Below are positions 25,163 through 34,681 of a DNA stretch of 49,199 nt, in pieces (position 1 is the first letter of the stretch; each line of letters opens with the position of its first letter). Origin of the DNA: Bacteroidales bacterium. Its GTDB lineage: Bacteria > Bacteroidota > Bacteroidia > Bacteroidales > UBA932. A program made the position numbers and the translations under genes. Location: positions 1 through 49,199 of the forward strand of contig JAFTYS010000098.1 in assembly GCA_017461285.1 (NCBI GenBank). The letters run 5' to 3'. The notes beneath the pieces were generated by a model. It was not told the origin of the DNA. It worked only from the letters and a program-made list of their open reading frames with translations, and searched no databases.

Positions 25163-25675
25163 CTATTTGCGGTCTTCGACCGTGAGAATGTTCGTCACGA
25201 TCAGGGCCAGGATGTAGTTGCATGCCAGAGAGACTCCCATCCTGGTAAGGTTGAACCAGACAGGTCTTGTTCCAGCTCCGTCAAGGAACACATAGATGCC
25301 AAGGAAGATGATGAGCGAAACAAGAAGGATGAATGAGATCTTTCCGATGCCGTTCTTTCTTATCGAGAAACTGTCGCTCCTTGTTATGATGTCCTCACCC
25401 AGGAAGAATCTTATCAGAGGCTTGCGCATCATGGCAACCGGAACCAGAGCAGCTGCATTGATGCCGATCAGTCCCTCGGAAAGCCAGTCTACCGAAAGAC
25501 CGGTGGCGAAGGCCAGGATCATGCAGAGGGGAGTGCTCACGGTCAGCGGCACGCATATTATCATGGCCGGAAGCATGGTGAGCATTATGAACGGGCTGAA
25601 GTCAGTAAAGTTGCACAGAACCATCTGACCCAGCACCATCAGGAAGTATAGAAGTCCGAAATGTTGTGTCTTCAT
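25163..25675 (-). CDS. mreD: Rod shape-determining protein MreD
   Basis: A 170-residue integral membrane protein with five or six hydrophobic segments (FGLLYFLMVLGQMVLCNF, MLPAMIICVPLTVS, ISFILLVSLIIFLGIYVFL, ACNYILALIVTNIL). It overlaps the mreC end by 4 bases. Sequence similarity is weak, as usual for MreD, so the call rests on size, topology and position between mreC and PBP2. Confidence 0.85.
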   Translation of the reverse strand: MKTQHFGLLYFLMVLGQMVLCNFTDFSPFIMLTMLPAMIICVPLTVSTPLCMILAFATGLSVDWLSEGLIGINAAALVPVAMMRKPLIRFFLGEDIITRSDSFSIRKNGIGKISFILLVSLIIFLGIYVFLDGAGTRPVWFNLTRMGVSLACNYILALIVTNILTVEDRK

Positions 25676-26490
25676 TGTCTGCCCTCCAGTTCTTTCATTT
25701 CTTCCTTGCCCAGATTCTCGACGATCGTCACATATCTCAATGCTCCGAAATCCTCGAACAGGCGTACCTTGATCTCATATGTGGCTCCGTTCACTATCTT
25801 AGCCTCTCCGACCTCTCCAAGAGGAATGTCAGGAGGAAATATGGATGAATATCCGCTTGTGTAGACGGTGTCGCCCTTTTCGAATTCCACATGGTGGGGA
25901 ATCTCCCTCAGGATGGCTCCGTCACTTGACATTCCGTCCCATGCGAGAGGACCTACCGCACCCTCCATGCCCAGACGGGCGCTTATGTTCATTTCGTGGT
26001 TCTTGAACGACCTCGCATATGCATGACGCCTGCTCACGGCATCAACTATGCCTACGGCACCTTTGCCGGTGATCACTCCAGAACCTTCGGTGACTCCGTC
26101 TTCATAGCCTTTGCCGATGATCATGTAGTTGTGCTGCGTGTTGTTGCTGATCTTGGATATTTCGGCAGGTATGAACCTGTAGCTTCCGGATATGTTTCCT
26201 GTGTACTCCATGTCCTGCAGATGGTCGGGCATCTGCGATTTCATCTGCTCCAGGCGGAGACGCAGCTCGAAATTCTCCTGCGCGAGAGCATCATTCTTCT
26301 CCCGCAGCGAGAAATAGTCGGAAATCCTCTGCGAACCTCCCCAGATGGATGACATCACTTTCTGGGATCCTTTCGAAATCCAGATTCCCTGAATCGTTCC
26401 GTTGTTCCTGAGCATATTCAATGCAGCCACCTCCAGAACGACGAAGATGACTGCATTGATAAGATGGTATATCAGATTGCTTTTGCGCAA
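25672..26490 (-). CDS. mreC: Rod shape-determining protein MreC
   Basis: A 272-residue periplasmic scaffold of the elongasome. An N-terminal membrane helix (LINAVIFVVLEVAALNML) is followed by a coiled coil (residues about 65-90, EKNDALAQENFELRLRLEQM). The double beta-barrel core follows (YMIIGKGYEDGVTEGSGVIT, KGAVGIVDAVSRRHAYARSF, GDTVYTSGYSSIFPPDIPLG). It lies 4 bases after mreB and overlaps mreD. Confidence 0.95.
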   Translation of the reverse strand: MRKSNLIYHLINAVIFVVLEVAALNMLRNNGTIQGIWISKGSQKVMSSIWGGSQRISDYFSLREKNDALAQENFELRLRLEQMKSQMPDHLQDMEYTGNISGSYRFIPAEISKISNNTQHNYMIIGKGYEDGVTEGSGVITGKGAVGIVDAVSRRHAYARSFKNHEMNISARLGMEGAVGPLAWDGMSSDGAILREIPHHVEFEKGDTVYTSGYSSIFPPDIPLGEVGEAKIVNGATYEIKVRLFEDFGALRYVTIVENLGKEEMKELEGRQ

Positions 26491-26494
26491 GGCT

Positions 26495-27517
26495 TTATCT
26501 CATGAGGAATGTGTAGTTCTCTGTGTTCTTGAGGGCGAGGCATGTTCCTCTTGCTACAGCCCTGAGAGGGTCGTTGGCCACATAGAACGGGATGTTGATC
26601 TTCTCGGAGAGACGCTTTGCAAGTCCTCTGAGGAGGGATCCGCCGCCTGCAAGGTGGATTCCGTTCTCCACGATGTCCGAATAGAGCTCAGGAGGAGTCT
26701 GCTCAAGCACATGGATGATTCCGCTCTCGATTCTTGCGACCGATTTGTCGAGGCAGTGGGCTATCTCCTGATATGTGATGGTCGCATGCACAGGGTGCGC
26801 TGTCATGAGGTTAGGACCTGTGATTGCGTATGGTTCCGGTTCCTCGTCGAGATCAGGAATGACCGCTCCGATAGCGATCTTGATCTTCTCGGCAGTGATC
26901 TGTCCCACTCTGATGTTATGCTGCTGGCGAAGGTGCTGCTGGATGTCTCCTGTGAAGACGTCTCCTGCCACCTTGATCGAGTCCTGTACAACGATACCTC
27001 CGAGGGAAATCACTGCGATTTCAGTAGTACCGCCTCCTATGTCCACCACCATGTTTCCCTTAGGAGCCTCGACGTCGAGTCCGATTCCGAGGGCAGATGC
27101 CATAGGCTCATAGATCAGATACACGTCGCGTCCGCCGGCGTGCTCCGAAGAGTCGCGCACCGCACGGATCTCTACTTCAGTCGATCCGGAAGGAATGCCG
27201 ACCACCATCTTGATGTTAGGGGTGAAGATCGATCTTCTCTTGCTGTTCACCTGCTTGATGAATCCGCGGATCATCATTTCTGCAGCGTTGAAGTCGGCGA
27301 TGACTCCATCCTTCATAGGACGGACGGTCTTGATGCCGGGGTTCTCCCTTTCCTGCATGAGCTTTGCCTTCTGGCCGAGAGCCAGGGCCTTGCCCGTATT
27401 GTTGTCTATCGCAACGATGCTCGGCTCGTCGAGGACGATCTGGTCATTCTGGAAAATGACTGTATTCGCCGTTCCGAGGTCCATTGCGAGCTCTTGGGTC
27501 AAGAATGAAAATGCCAT
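26495..27517 (-). CDS. mreB: Actin-like cell shape protein MreB
   Basis: A 340-residue ATP-binding filament protein that directs side-wall synthesis. The start MAFSFLTQELAMDLGTANT (27517) is chosen because the 59-residue upstream extension has no MreB similarity and is AT-rich. Phosphate-1 motif DLGTANT (13-19), VVDIGGGTTEIAV and the adenosine loop LAGGGSLLRGLAKRL are intact. First gene of the shape operon and divergent from ispD. Confidence 0.97.
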   Translation of the reverse strand: MAFSFLTQELAMDLGTANTVIFQNDQIVLDEPSIVAIDNNTGKALALGQKAKLMQERENPGIKTVRPMKDGVIADFNAAEMMIRGFIKQVNSKRRSIFTPNIKMVVGIPSGSTEVEIRAVRDSSEHAGGRDVYLIYEPMASALGIGLDVEAPKGNMVVDIGGGTTEIAVISLGGIVVQDSIKVAGDVFTGDIQQHLRQQHNIRVGQITAEKIKIAIGAVIPDLDEEPEPYAITGPNLMTAHPVHATITYQEIAHCLDKSVARIESGIIHVLEQTPPELYSDIVENGIHLAGGGSLLRGLAKRLSEKINIPFYVANDPLRAVARGTCLALKNTENYTFLMR

Positions 27518-27573
27518 ATTTCGTATTCGTTTTTTCTGTTCTACATAATAGGGCGTAAAATTACAAAATTTAT

Positions 27574-27581
27574 TATTTTTG
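27574..27581 (+). promoter_or_regulatory. -7 box of ispD
   Basis: TATTTTTG fits TAnnTTTG, 18 bases before the start codon. No -33 match is evident. Confidence 0.4.
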
Positions 27582-27599
27582 TGAAAACTTTTTTGACAT

Positions 27600-28304
27600 A
27601 TGGAACGAAAGAAATATGTGATAATAATGGCGGCAGGTAGCGGAACCAGAATGGGTTCCGAACTGCCGAAACAGTTTATCGAACTGGAAGGCAAGCCGAT
27701 ACTTCAGATGACTATGGAGACATTTGTGAAGGCTTGCCCTGACGTTACCGTCATCACAGTGCTTCCGGAGGCCCATATGTCATATTGGAGAAGACTGTGC
27801 CTCCAGAGGAACTTCACCTGTCCGCAGATTCTCGTAAAGGGAGGAATCACGCGTTTCCATTCCGTAAGGAACGCTCTGGCAAAGGTTCCTGAAGGCGCGT
27901 TGGTGGCCGTCCACGACGGAGTGCGTCCTCTTGTTTCTGTTGATCTTGTCCGCGACATGTTCGTGAAGGCAGAGGAAGTGCCGGCGCTTATCCCTGTCGT
28001 TCCGTGCGTCGATACGATGAAGGTTCTGGAAAAGAAGGACGGCGTTCTTGCCACTGTTCCCGGTGCCTATGTGGACAGGTCGGTACTGTTCGGGGCGCAG
28101 ACTCCTCAGATCTTCCATTCCGAAGTCTTGAAGGAAGCATACTCGCTCGCCTATGACACGGCTTTCACCGACGATGCTTCAGTGGTGGAGAAATACGGAA
28201 AAAACCTCTCCTACGTAATGGGGGAGAGGTTCAATGTAAAGATCACCACGCAGGACGATCTGCTCCTTGCGCGTGCTATTTTGTCTCTTTCTTCTTTTTC
28301 TTGA
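27600..28304 (+). CDS. ispD: 2-C-methyl-D-erythritol 4-phosphate cytidylyltransferase
   Basis: A 234-residue enzyme of the non-mevalonate isoprenoid pathway, joining CTP and MEP. The nucleotide-binding loop AAGSGTRMGSELPKQF (11-26), VAVHDGVRPLVS, and QTPQIF with FTDDASVVE are diagnostic. It stands alone, not next to ispF. Its last 29 bases overlap the end of the convergent Lrp-type gene. Confidence 0.95.
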   Translation: MERKKYVIIMAAGSGTRMGSELPKQFIELEGKPILQMTMETFVKACPDVTVITVLPEAHMSYWRRLCLQRNFTCPQILVKGGITRFHSVRNALAKVPEGALVAVHDGVRPLVSVDLVRDMFVKAEEVPALIPVVPCVDTMKVLEKKDGVLATVPGAYVDRSVLFGAQTPQIFHSEVLKEAYSLAYDTAFTDDASVVEKYGKNLSYVMGERFNVKITTQDDLLLARAILSLSSFS

Positions 28305-28794
28305 CGCTTGCCGAGAAGCTTGTGTTCTGATATTCCTTGACCCATACCTGACGCTCTATTGCCTGGTCAAGCGAGATCTGTGTCTCGGTCTGCTGAACGT
28401 AAGGGATCTTCTGGATAGTGTTCAGAAGCACCTGCATGAGGTGGTCATGGTCGAAGCAGTAGATCTTGATGAGAAGATTGTGCTTTCCTGTAACGAAGTG
28501 ACATTCAACCACTTCTGAAATCTTCTTGAAAGCCTCGATTACTTCAGGGTACTTGTTTGCTTCTGAAAGGGACACGCTTACATAAGCGCATACGTTGAGA
28601 CCGAGTGCCTGCGGCTTGACGAGAAGACGCGAGCCTGTGATGACTCCGTTTGCTTCAAGCCTCTTCACTCTCTGATGGATGGCTGCTCCCGATACGTTGC
28701 ATTCTCTTGCAATCTCGAGGAACGGCATTCTTGCATTCTTTACCAGATATGAGAGAATCTTCTGATCTATCTGGTCGATCTGATAGTTTGACAT
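28276..28794 (-). CDS. Lrp/AsnC family transcriptional regulator
   Basis: A 172-residue regulator starting at MSNYQIDQIDQKIL (28794). The N-terminal winged helix-turn-helix (residues 5-60: ILSYLVKNARMPFLEIAREC, SGAAIHQRVKRLEANGVITG) is followed by the RAM ligand domain (NVCAYVSVSL, VVECHFVTGKHNLLIKIYCF). The C-terminus ends in a lysine-rich tail (VKKKKKETK) that overlaps ispD on the other strand. Effector and targets are unknown. It precedes topA but is probably a separate unit. Confidence 0.93.
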   Translation of the reverse strand: MSNYQIDQIDQKILSYLVKNARMPFLEIARECNVSGAAIHQRVKRLEANGVITGSRLLVKPQALGLNVCAYVSVSLSEANKYPEVIEAFKKISEVVECHFVTGKHNLLIKIYCFDHDHLMQVLLNTIQKIPYVQQTETQISLDQAIERQVWVKEYQNTSFSASVKKKKKETK

Positions 28795-28824
28795 AGTCTG
28801 ACAGTTTATAACAAAATTCGACCG

Positions 28825-28855
28825 CGAATATAATGACAAATATGAAAATGTCAAA
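28825..28855 (-). promoter_or_regulatory. Possible promoter of the Lrp-type gene
   Basis: On the minus strand TTTG (plus CAAA 28852-28855) is followed after 19 bases by TATATTCG (plus 28825-28832), one mismatch from TAnnTTTG. Confidence 0.4.
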
Positions 28856-28890
28856 AAAAGCGGTCGAAAATTTACACTTCTTAATATTAC

Positions 28891-31206
28891 TTACGTCTTT
28901 TTTTTACGTCCTGTAGGTTCGGTGCTGGCGATTATTTCCTTGCACTTCTCTTCTGTAAGCACAGACGGATCGGTTCCCTTCGGAATCTTATAATTGCTTC
29001 CCGCGTGCTTGATATATGGTCCGTAATTTCCGTCAATCACCTGAATATCACTGTCTTTGTATTCGGCGATGATTCCTCCTGAAGTCTTGTTCATGCTGTC
29101 TTCGATGAGCTTGATGCATGAGTCGATATCTATCTTCAGAGGATCAGTGCCTCGAGGCATCGATACGTTTTTGTCACCATACTTGATGTACGGACCGAAA
29201 CGTCCCTTTGTGCAGATGATGTCGATGCCGTTCAGTTGGCCGACGGTTCTCGGCAGTTCGAACAGCTTGAGCGCTTCTTCAAGAGTGATGCTCTCGATCA
29301 GCTGCCCAGTGGCCAGGCTTGCGTACTGCCTGCTGTCTCCGTCGCCTTTCTGGACATACGGACCATACTGTCCGAAGCGTGCGACGAGCATCTGTCCGTC
29401 TTTCGGATCGACACCGATCTCACGAGTGACATTGCTGTATTCCTTGCTGCTGAGGGTTTCCTGCACTTTTGTATGGAAAGGACCGTAGAATGCGGAGATG
29501 ACGCTGTTCCATGCCATGTCGCCGTCAGCAATCTTGTCGAAGTCCTCCTCGACGTTTGCCGTGAACTTGTAGTCCAGGATATCAGGGAAATTCTTTACCA
29601 GATAGTCTGTCACGATCATTCCGATGTCCTGCGGAAGGAGCCTTCCCTTCTCGGTGCCTACGGTTTCGGTCTTTGATGCTGACTTTATAGCTCCGTTCTT
29701 GAGGATGAGGTTGGTAACCTGGCATTTGACTCCGGTCTTGTCTCCCTTCACGATGTATCCGCGTCCCTTCGTAAGGGTAGAGATGGTAGGCGCATACGTC
29801 GACGGACGGCCGATTCCGAGTTCTTCGAGTTTCTTGACCAGAGTCGCTTCCGAATATCTTGAAGGCGCTGCCGTGAACTTGCACTCCGCTGTGATTTCCT
29901 TGTCGAACATCCTGTCGCCGACGTTCATTTCAGGAAGGATGACCATCTCGTCGTCCTGCTGAGGCTCGTCAGAACCCTCTATGTACAGCTTCAGAAATCC
30001 GTCGAAGAGCACCTGGCTTGCCTGTACGTTGAACTTTTCCTCTCCCTTGTCTGACGACACCTTGATATCTGTCTTGAGAATGCGGGCGTCCGCCATCTGC
30101 GATGCTACCGTACGCTTCCAGATGAGCTCGTAGAGCTTCTGCTCCTGCGGCGTGCCCTCTATGGATGTGTTCTCGATATATGTCGGACGGATGGCCTCGT
30201 GCGCTTCCTGCGCTCCCTTTGCCTTCGTCTTGTACTGCCTTACCTTAGAATACTCTTCTCCGAAATTGTCGCAGATGAACTTCTTGGCTGTGTTTATGGC
30301 GAGGGACGAAAGGTTGGTCGAGTCTGTACGCATGTAGGTTATGAGACCGTGCTCGTAAAGCCTCTGGGCGATGCTCATTGTCTGGCTTACGGACATCCTG
30401 AGCTTCCTTGAAGCCTCCTGCTGAAGGGTCGAAGTCGTGAAAGGAGCCGCAGGGTAGCGGTTTCCTTCCTTCTTCTCGATCCCGCAGATCGCGAATGAAG
30501 CTCCGATACATCTTTCCAGGAATTCCTGCGCAGCCTCAATTGTAGGGAACCTTCTGTCAAGCGTTGCCTTGACAAGAGTCTTTTCAGGGGTGCCTTCCGG
30601 ATGGAAGATCGCGTCTACCTTATAATACTGCTCGCTGTTGAATGCGAGGATTTCCCTTTCCCTGTCCACTACCAGACGAAGGGCGACAGACTGCACCCTG
30701 CCGGCTGAAAGCTTCGGCTGGATCTTCCTCCAGAGCACGGGCGAAAGCTCGAAGCCGACGAGGCGGTCGAGCACACGGCGCGCCTGCTGTGCGTTCACGA
30801 GGCTCATGTCTATTTCGCGCGGGTTGGCGATGGCGTTGAGGATAGCTGGCTTTGTGATTTCGTGGAAGACTATTCTCCTTGTATTCTCCTTCCTGAGTCC
30901 GAGAGTCTCGAAAAGATGCCATGAAATGGCTTCTCCTTCGCGGTCTTCATCGGATGCAAGCCATACGACCTCTGCTTCTTTTGCCGCTTTCTTCAGTTCT
31001 GATACTACCTTCTTCTTGTCGGAAGGAATCACGTACTGCGGAGCGAATCCGTTGCTGACGTCGATGCTCAATTCGTTGTCCTGAAGATCCCTGATATGTC
31101 CGAAGCTGGACTTTACGGTATATGCGTTTCCCAGATATTTCTGAATGGTTCCGGCCTTTGCCGGAGACTCTACTATTACAAGATTCTGTCCTTCCTTCAT
31201 GCTCAT
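28891..31206 (-). CDS. topA: DNA topoisomerase I
   Basis: A 771-residue type IA topoisomerase that relaxes negative supercoils. The Toprim domain holds Glu13 (VESPAKA) and DEDREGE (86-92). The catalytic Tyr291 lies in LITYMRTDSTNLS, and GIGRPSTYAPTI follows. The C-terminus carries repeated topoisomerase C-terminal modules instead of four-cysteine zinc fingers (RFGQYGPYVQKGDGD, GRFGPYIKYGDKN, GNYGPYIKHAGSN), common in Bacteroidota. It ends with a basic GRKKKT tail. Confidence 0.97.
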   Translation of the reverse strand: MSMKEGQNLVIVESPAKAGTIQKYLGNAYTVKSSFGHIRDLQDNELSIDVSNGFAPQYVIPSDKKKVVSELKKAAKEAEVVWLASDEDREGEAISWHLFETLGLRKENTRRIVFHEITKPAILNAIANPREIDMSLVNAQQARRVLDRLVGFELSPVLWRKIQPKLSAGRVQSVALRLVVDREREILAFNSEQYYKVDAIFHPEGTPEKTLVKATLDRRFPTIEAAQEFLERCIGASFAICGIEKKEGNRYPAAPFTTSTLQQEASRKLRMSVSQTMSIAQRLYEHGLITYMRTDSTNLSSLAINTAKKFICDNFGEEYSKVRQYKTKAKGAQEAHEAIRPTYIENTSIEGTPQEQKLYELIWKRTVASQMADARILKTDIKVSSDKGEEKFNVQASQVLFDGFLKLYIEGSDEPQQDDEMVILPEMNVGDRMFDKEITAECKFTAAPSRYSEATLVKKLEELGIGRPSTYAPTISTLTKGRGYIVKGDKTGVKCQVTNLILKNGAIKSASKTETVGTEKGRLLPQDIGMIVTDYLVKNFPDILDYKFTANVEEDFDKIADGDMAWNSVISAFYGPFHTKVQETLSSKEYSNVTREIGVDPKDGQMLVARFGQYGPYVQKGDGDSRQYASLATGQLIESITLEEALKLFELPRTVGQLNGIDIICTKGRFGPYIKYGDKNVSMPRGTDPLKIDIDSCIKLIEDSMNKTSGGIIAEYKDSDIQVIDGNYGPYIKHAGSNYKIPKGTDPSVLTEEKCKEIIASTEPTGRKKKT

Positions 31207-31231
31207 TCCTCCGTTTTTTCAAAAGAAAGTG

Positions 31232-31264
31232 CAAAGTAAGGGACTTTTGGGGCAATTTTCCAAA
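31232..31264 (-). promoter_or_regulatory. Promoter of topA
   Basis: On the minus strand TTTG (plus CAAA 31261-31264) is followed after 21 bases by TTACTTTG (plus 31232-31239), one base off TAnnTTTG. Confidence 0.45.
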
Positions 31265-31273
31265 TTTTGTTGC

Positions 31274-31321
31274 TAATTTTGTCAGTTCGAACCCTCTATA
31301 TATGAGGGTCACCTAAAGGTG
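31274..31321 (+). promoter_or_regulatory. -7 box and hairpin leader of the PBP1A gene
   Basis: TAATTTTG at 31274-31281 fits the -7 consensus. The short leader then contains two small hairpins back to back, ACCCTC/GAGGGT (31291-31296 with 31304-31309) and CACCT/AGGTG (31310-31314 with 31317-31321), just before the ATG at 31330. They could influence translation. Confidence 0.4.
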
Positions 31322-31329
31322 AAAAAAAT

Positions 31330-33666
31330 ATGACAGACGTAACAAAAAAGAAAATCATCCGATGGTTCTGGATACTTTTTACGGTTCCGGTGCTTCTTGT
31401 GGCTTTGCTGATAGGTCTGGTATGGGCCCTGGCGGACATCCCGTCGTTTGAAGAACTTGAAAATCCGGACAGCAAGCTTGCGACCCAGGTGATAGCTGAA
31501 GACGGAGAGATACTGACCACATTCCATATCGAGAACAGGTCATATGTAAGCTATGACGAGCTTTCACCGAATCTTGTGAATGCAGCGGTAGCGACCGAGG
31601 ACTCCCGTTTCTACAGACATTCCGGAATCGACTTCGAAAGTCTTGCCCGAGTCCTCGTGAAGACGGTTCTGGGAGGAAGTTCCAGCCAGGGAGGAGGAAG
31701 TACCATCACCCAGCAGCTGGCGAAGACCCTCTATCCGCGTGAGGATATGGGAGGCTCCAAGTTCAAGATGGTATGGACAAAGCTGAAGGAATGGGTGACC
31801 GCGGTGAAGCTCGAGCGCAGCTACACCAAGGACGAGATCATGAACATGTACATGAACCAGGTGTTCTTCGGCAGCAACGCATACGGAATCAAGGCGGCGG
31901 CACAGACATTCTTCGGAAAGGCTCCCATAGACCTTACCGTCGAGGAGGCTGCTACCCTTGTAGGAATGGTCAACAAGCCTACAAGATATAATCCTGCCCT
32001 TAATCCCGAGAGGTCGCTCCAGCGAAGAAATCTCGTGATTTCGAGAATGGAGCAGAACGGTTTCCTTACAAAGGAGGAGCGCGACTCCATCCAGCAGATT
32101 CCGATAACCCTTTCATATCAGATTCAGGACCATAATGCAGGAGTGGGTCCATATTTCAGGGACATGCTCCGCCGAACGATGAATGCAAAGGAACCGAAGC
32201 GCTCGTCGTACAACCAGTACGAAGACTATGTCGTGGACTCCCTGCTCTGGGCAGACGATGCATTCTACGGCTGGCTGAACAAGAACACGAAGGCAGACGG
32301 TTCGAAATACAACCTCGACAAGGACGGTCTGCGCATCTATACCACCATCAATTACAAGATGCAGCAGTATGCGGAGGAGGCTGTGGCCGAGCATCTCGGA
32401 AAGGACCTGCAGAAGTCCTTCGACCGCCATGTGAGATGGAACCGCAAGAAACCTTTTGCAAGCGACGTAAGCCAGGACCAGATTGACATGCTCATGAAGC
32501 AGGCCCGCAGATGGAGCGACCGCTACCGCATCATGAAGAAGAACGGATCTTCTGAAAAGGACATCATCAAGAGCTTCTCCGAGCCTGTCAAGATGCGTCT
32601 TTTCTCATGGAATTCGAAAGGATACATCGATACAGTTATGACACCTGACGATTCGATCAGATACTACAAAGGCCATCTTCGCGCAGCCTTCATGGCCATA
32701 GAACCTAACACAGGCCACATCAAGGCATATGTCGGAGGTCCGAACTACCGCTATTTCAAATACGACAATGTCCGTCAGGGAAAGCGTCAGGTCGGATCGA
32801 CCATCAAGCCGTTCCTCTATACGCTTGCCATGCAGGAAGGCATGAGTCCGTGCGACAAGGTCGTGAACGTGCCTCAGACTTTCATGGTAGGTGATACGAC
32901 CTGGACTCCGAAGAGTACGGACAAGGATGAGTGGATCGGACAGACCGTGACCTTGAAATGGGGACTCACCAAGAGTTCGAACAACATATCGGCATATCTT
33001 ATGAAGCAGTATGGTCCGGAGGCGATGGTCGAAATGATGAGGAAGATGGGCGTGGGATGCTATCTGGATGCCGTCAATCCTCTTTGCGTGGGTTCTGCGG
33101 ACATTTCGGTCTATGAGATGGTGTCTGCATACAACACCTTCCCTTCAAAGGGTGTGTATGTGGAACCGATATTCGTGACCAGGATAGAGGACAGCATGGG
33201 CAATGTGCTCGGCGAGTTCAACAACAAGAAGAAGGAAGCTATCAGCGATTATACGGCCTATCTCATGGCGAATCTGATGCAGGGAGTGGTCAACAGCGGA
33301 ACCGGCGTGCGACTGAGGACAAAGTATGGTCTGAAGGGCGAAATCGCCGGCAAGACCGGTACCACCAACGACCAGTCGGACGGATGGTTCATAGGTTATA
33401 CGCCTTCGCTCACAGCCGGTGTCTGGGTGGGTGCCGAGGACCGTCAGGTCCATTTCGAGTCCCTGTCTCTCGGAGGAGGTTCGAACATGGCCCTTCCTAT
33501 CTGGGGTATCTTCATGCAGAAGGTCCTGCAGGACGGCACTCTTGGAGTATATGAGACGGACCGTTTTGTGAAGCCGATGGGCATCGAGCTGAACCTGAAC
33601 TGTGACGGAAGCGATTCTGACGCTGTCGTTTCTTCAGAAGATGAAGAGGAGGATTTTTTTGAATGA
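31330..33666 (+). CDS. Bifunctional penicillin-binding protein 1A
   Basis: A 778-residue class A PBP with both glycan polymerase and transpeptidase activity. A membrane anchor (about 11-34) leads to the GT51 domain with catalytic Glu90 (VATEDSRFYRHSGID) and GGSTITQQLAKTLY (122-135). The transpeptidase has Ser490-x-x-Lys (GSTIKPF), a SSN-type motif (KSSNNIS) and Lys675-Thr-Gly (GKTGTTNDQSDGWFIGYTP). A long acidic tail (DSDAVVSSEDEEEDFFE) closes it. It is followed one base later by the D-Ala-D-Ala ligase gene, so wall precursor and polymer synthesis are co-expressed. Confidence 0.96.
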   Translation: MTDVTKKKIIRWFWILFTVPVLLVALLIGLVWALADIPSFEELENPDSKLATQVIAEDGEILTTFHIENRSYVSYDELSPNLVNAAVATEDSRFYRHSGIDFESLARVLVKTVLGGSSSQGGGSTITQQLAKTLYPREDMGGSKFKMVWTKLKEWVTAVKLERSYTKDEIMNMYMNQVFFGSNAYGIKAAAQTFFGKAPIDLTVEEAATLVGMVNKPTRYNPALNPERSLQRRNLVISRMEQNGFLTKEERDSIQQIPITLSYQIQDHNAGVGPYFRDMLRRTMNAKEPKRSSYNQYEDYVVDSLLWADDAFYGWLNKNTKADGSKYNLDKDGLRIYTTINYKMQQYAEEAVAEHLGKDLQKSFDRHVRWNRKKPFASDVSQDQIDMLMKQARRWSDRYRIMKKNGSSEKDIIKSFSEPVKMRLFSWNSKGYIDTVMTPDDSIRYYKGHLRAAFMAIEPNTGHIKAYVGGPNYRYFKYDNVRQGKRQVGSTIKPFLYTLAMQEGMSPCDKVVNVPQTFMVGDTTWTPKSTDKDEWIGQTVTLKWGLTKSSNNISAYLMKQYGPEAMVEMMRKMGVGCYLDAVNPLCVGSADISVYEMVSAYNTFPSKGVYVEPIFVTRIEDSMGNVLGEFNNKKKEAISDYTAYLMANLMQGVVNSGTGVRLRTKYGLKGEIAGKTGTTNDQSDGWFIGYTPSLTAGVWVGAEDRQVHFESLSLGGGSNMALPIWGIFMQKVLQDGTLGVYETDRFVKPMGIELNLNCDGSDSDAVVSSEDEEEDFFE

Positions 33667-33667
33667 T

Positions 33668-34678
33668 ATGATCAAGTCAATAGCAGTTATATATGGCAGC
33701 GATTCTTCAGAATGGGAAGTGTCGGTGCGAAGCGGTGAGTTCACCGCATCACAGATAGATGGCGGAAAGTATGACGTGTATGAGATCTTTGCCCGTTTCG
33801 GCAGATGGTCTCTGGCAGCATACCGCAGGCGTGGGGAAGAGCGTGTTGCGATTCCCGAGGACGAGCGTCCGATGGTCGACAAGTCGGATTTCTCTGTGGT
33901 TCTTGGAGGTGAAAAGGTGAAGTTTGATTATGCCTATATCATGCAGCACGGAACTCCGGGCGAGAACGGTCTCATGCAGGGTTATCTTGAGATGATAGGC
34001 GTGCCTCACAGCGGATGCGACGCCTTTGTTGCGGCCATCACCTTTGACAAGTTCTCGTGCAAGAGCTATCTGAAGGATGTGGATTTCGTGAAGTGTGCCG
34101 ATGATATCTTTGTGAGGAAGGGTGAAGTTGCCGAGGGATTGGCGCAGAAGGCTGTGGAGCGTCTGGGTCTTCCGATGTTCGTGAAGCCTACCGACGGCGG
34201 AAGCAGTTTCGGTGTTACGAAGGTAAAGAAGGTCGAGGATTTCGATCCTGCCGTGGAAGCTGCGTTCGCCGAGGGCAAGACTGTGATGGCTGAAGGAGCC
34301 ATTGTCGGCCGTGAGCTTACATGTGCCGTATATTTCAACGGTCAGGATAATGTTGCTCTGCCGGTGATAGAGATCATTACCGAGAATGAGTTCTTCGATT
34401 ATGAGGCGAAGTATAACGGCCATAGCCGTGAGGTCTGTCCTGCTCAGATTCCTGATGCTCTCCGTGATGAGATCCAGGCTGTTTCGAAGAAGATATATTC
34501 TCATCTGGGATGTGCCGGTCTTGTGCGTGTCGATTATATCGCGGCTGAGGATGGGTTGTATTTCCTTGAGGTAAATACGATTCCGGGCATGACGTCTGCG
34601 TCGCTGGTGCCGCAGATGGTCTGCGCCGCCGGTCTTTCCATGACTGATTTTCTCACTACCATCATAGAGAATTCGTAG
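33668..34678 (+). CDS. ddl: D-alanine--D-alanine ligase
   Basis: A 336-residue ATP-grasp enzyme that makes the D-Ala-D-Ala dipeptide for peptidoglycan. Start MIKSIAVIYG (33668) is one base after the PBP1A stop. Ligase signatures are the QHGTPGENGLMQGYLEMIGVPHSG block, FVKPTDGGSSFGVTKVK, EGAIVGRELTCAV and FLEVNTIPGMTSASLVPQM. Length is normal. The following gap holds a palindromic element. Confidence 0.96.
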   Translation: MIKSIAVIYGSDSSEWEVSVRSGEFTASQIDGGKYDVYEIFARFGRWSLAAYRRRGEERVAIPEDERPMVDKSDFSVVLGGEKVKFDYAYIMQHGTPGENGLMQGYLEMIGVPHSGCDAFVAAITFDKFSCKSYLKDVDFVKCADDIFVRKGEVAEGLAQKAVERLGLPMFVKPTDGGSSFGVTKVKKVEDFDPAVEAAFAEGKTVMAEGAIVGRELTCAVYFNGQDNVALPVIEIITENEFFDYEAKYNGHSREVCPAQIPDALRDEIQAVSKKIYSHLGCAGLVRVDYIAAEDGLYFLEVNTIPGMTSASLVPQMVCAAGLSMTDFLTTIIENS

Positions 34679-34681
34679 TAA

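Noticed and set aside
26402..27508. Long plus-strand open frame opposite mreB
   Set aside because: It is antisense to a certain mreB gene, has unusual composition (many Asp, Ser, His) and resembles no protein.
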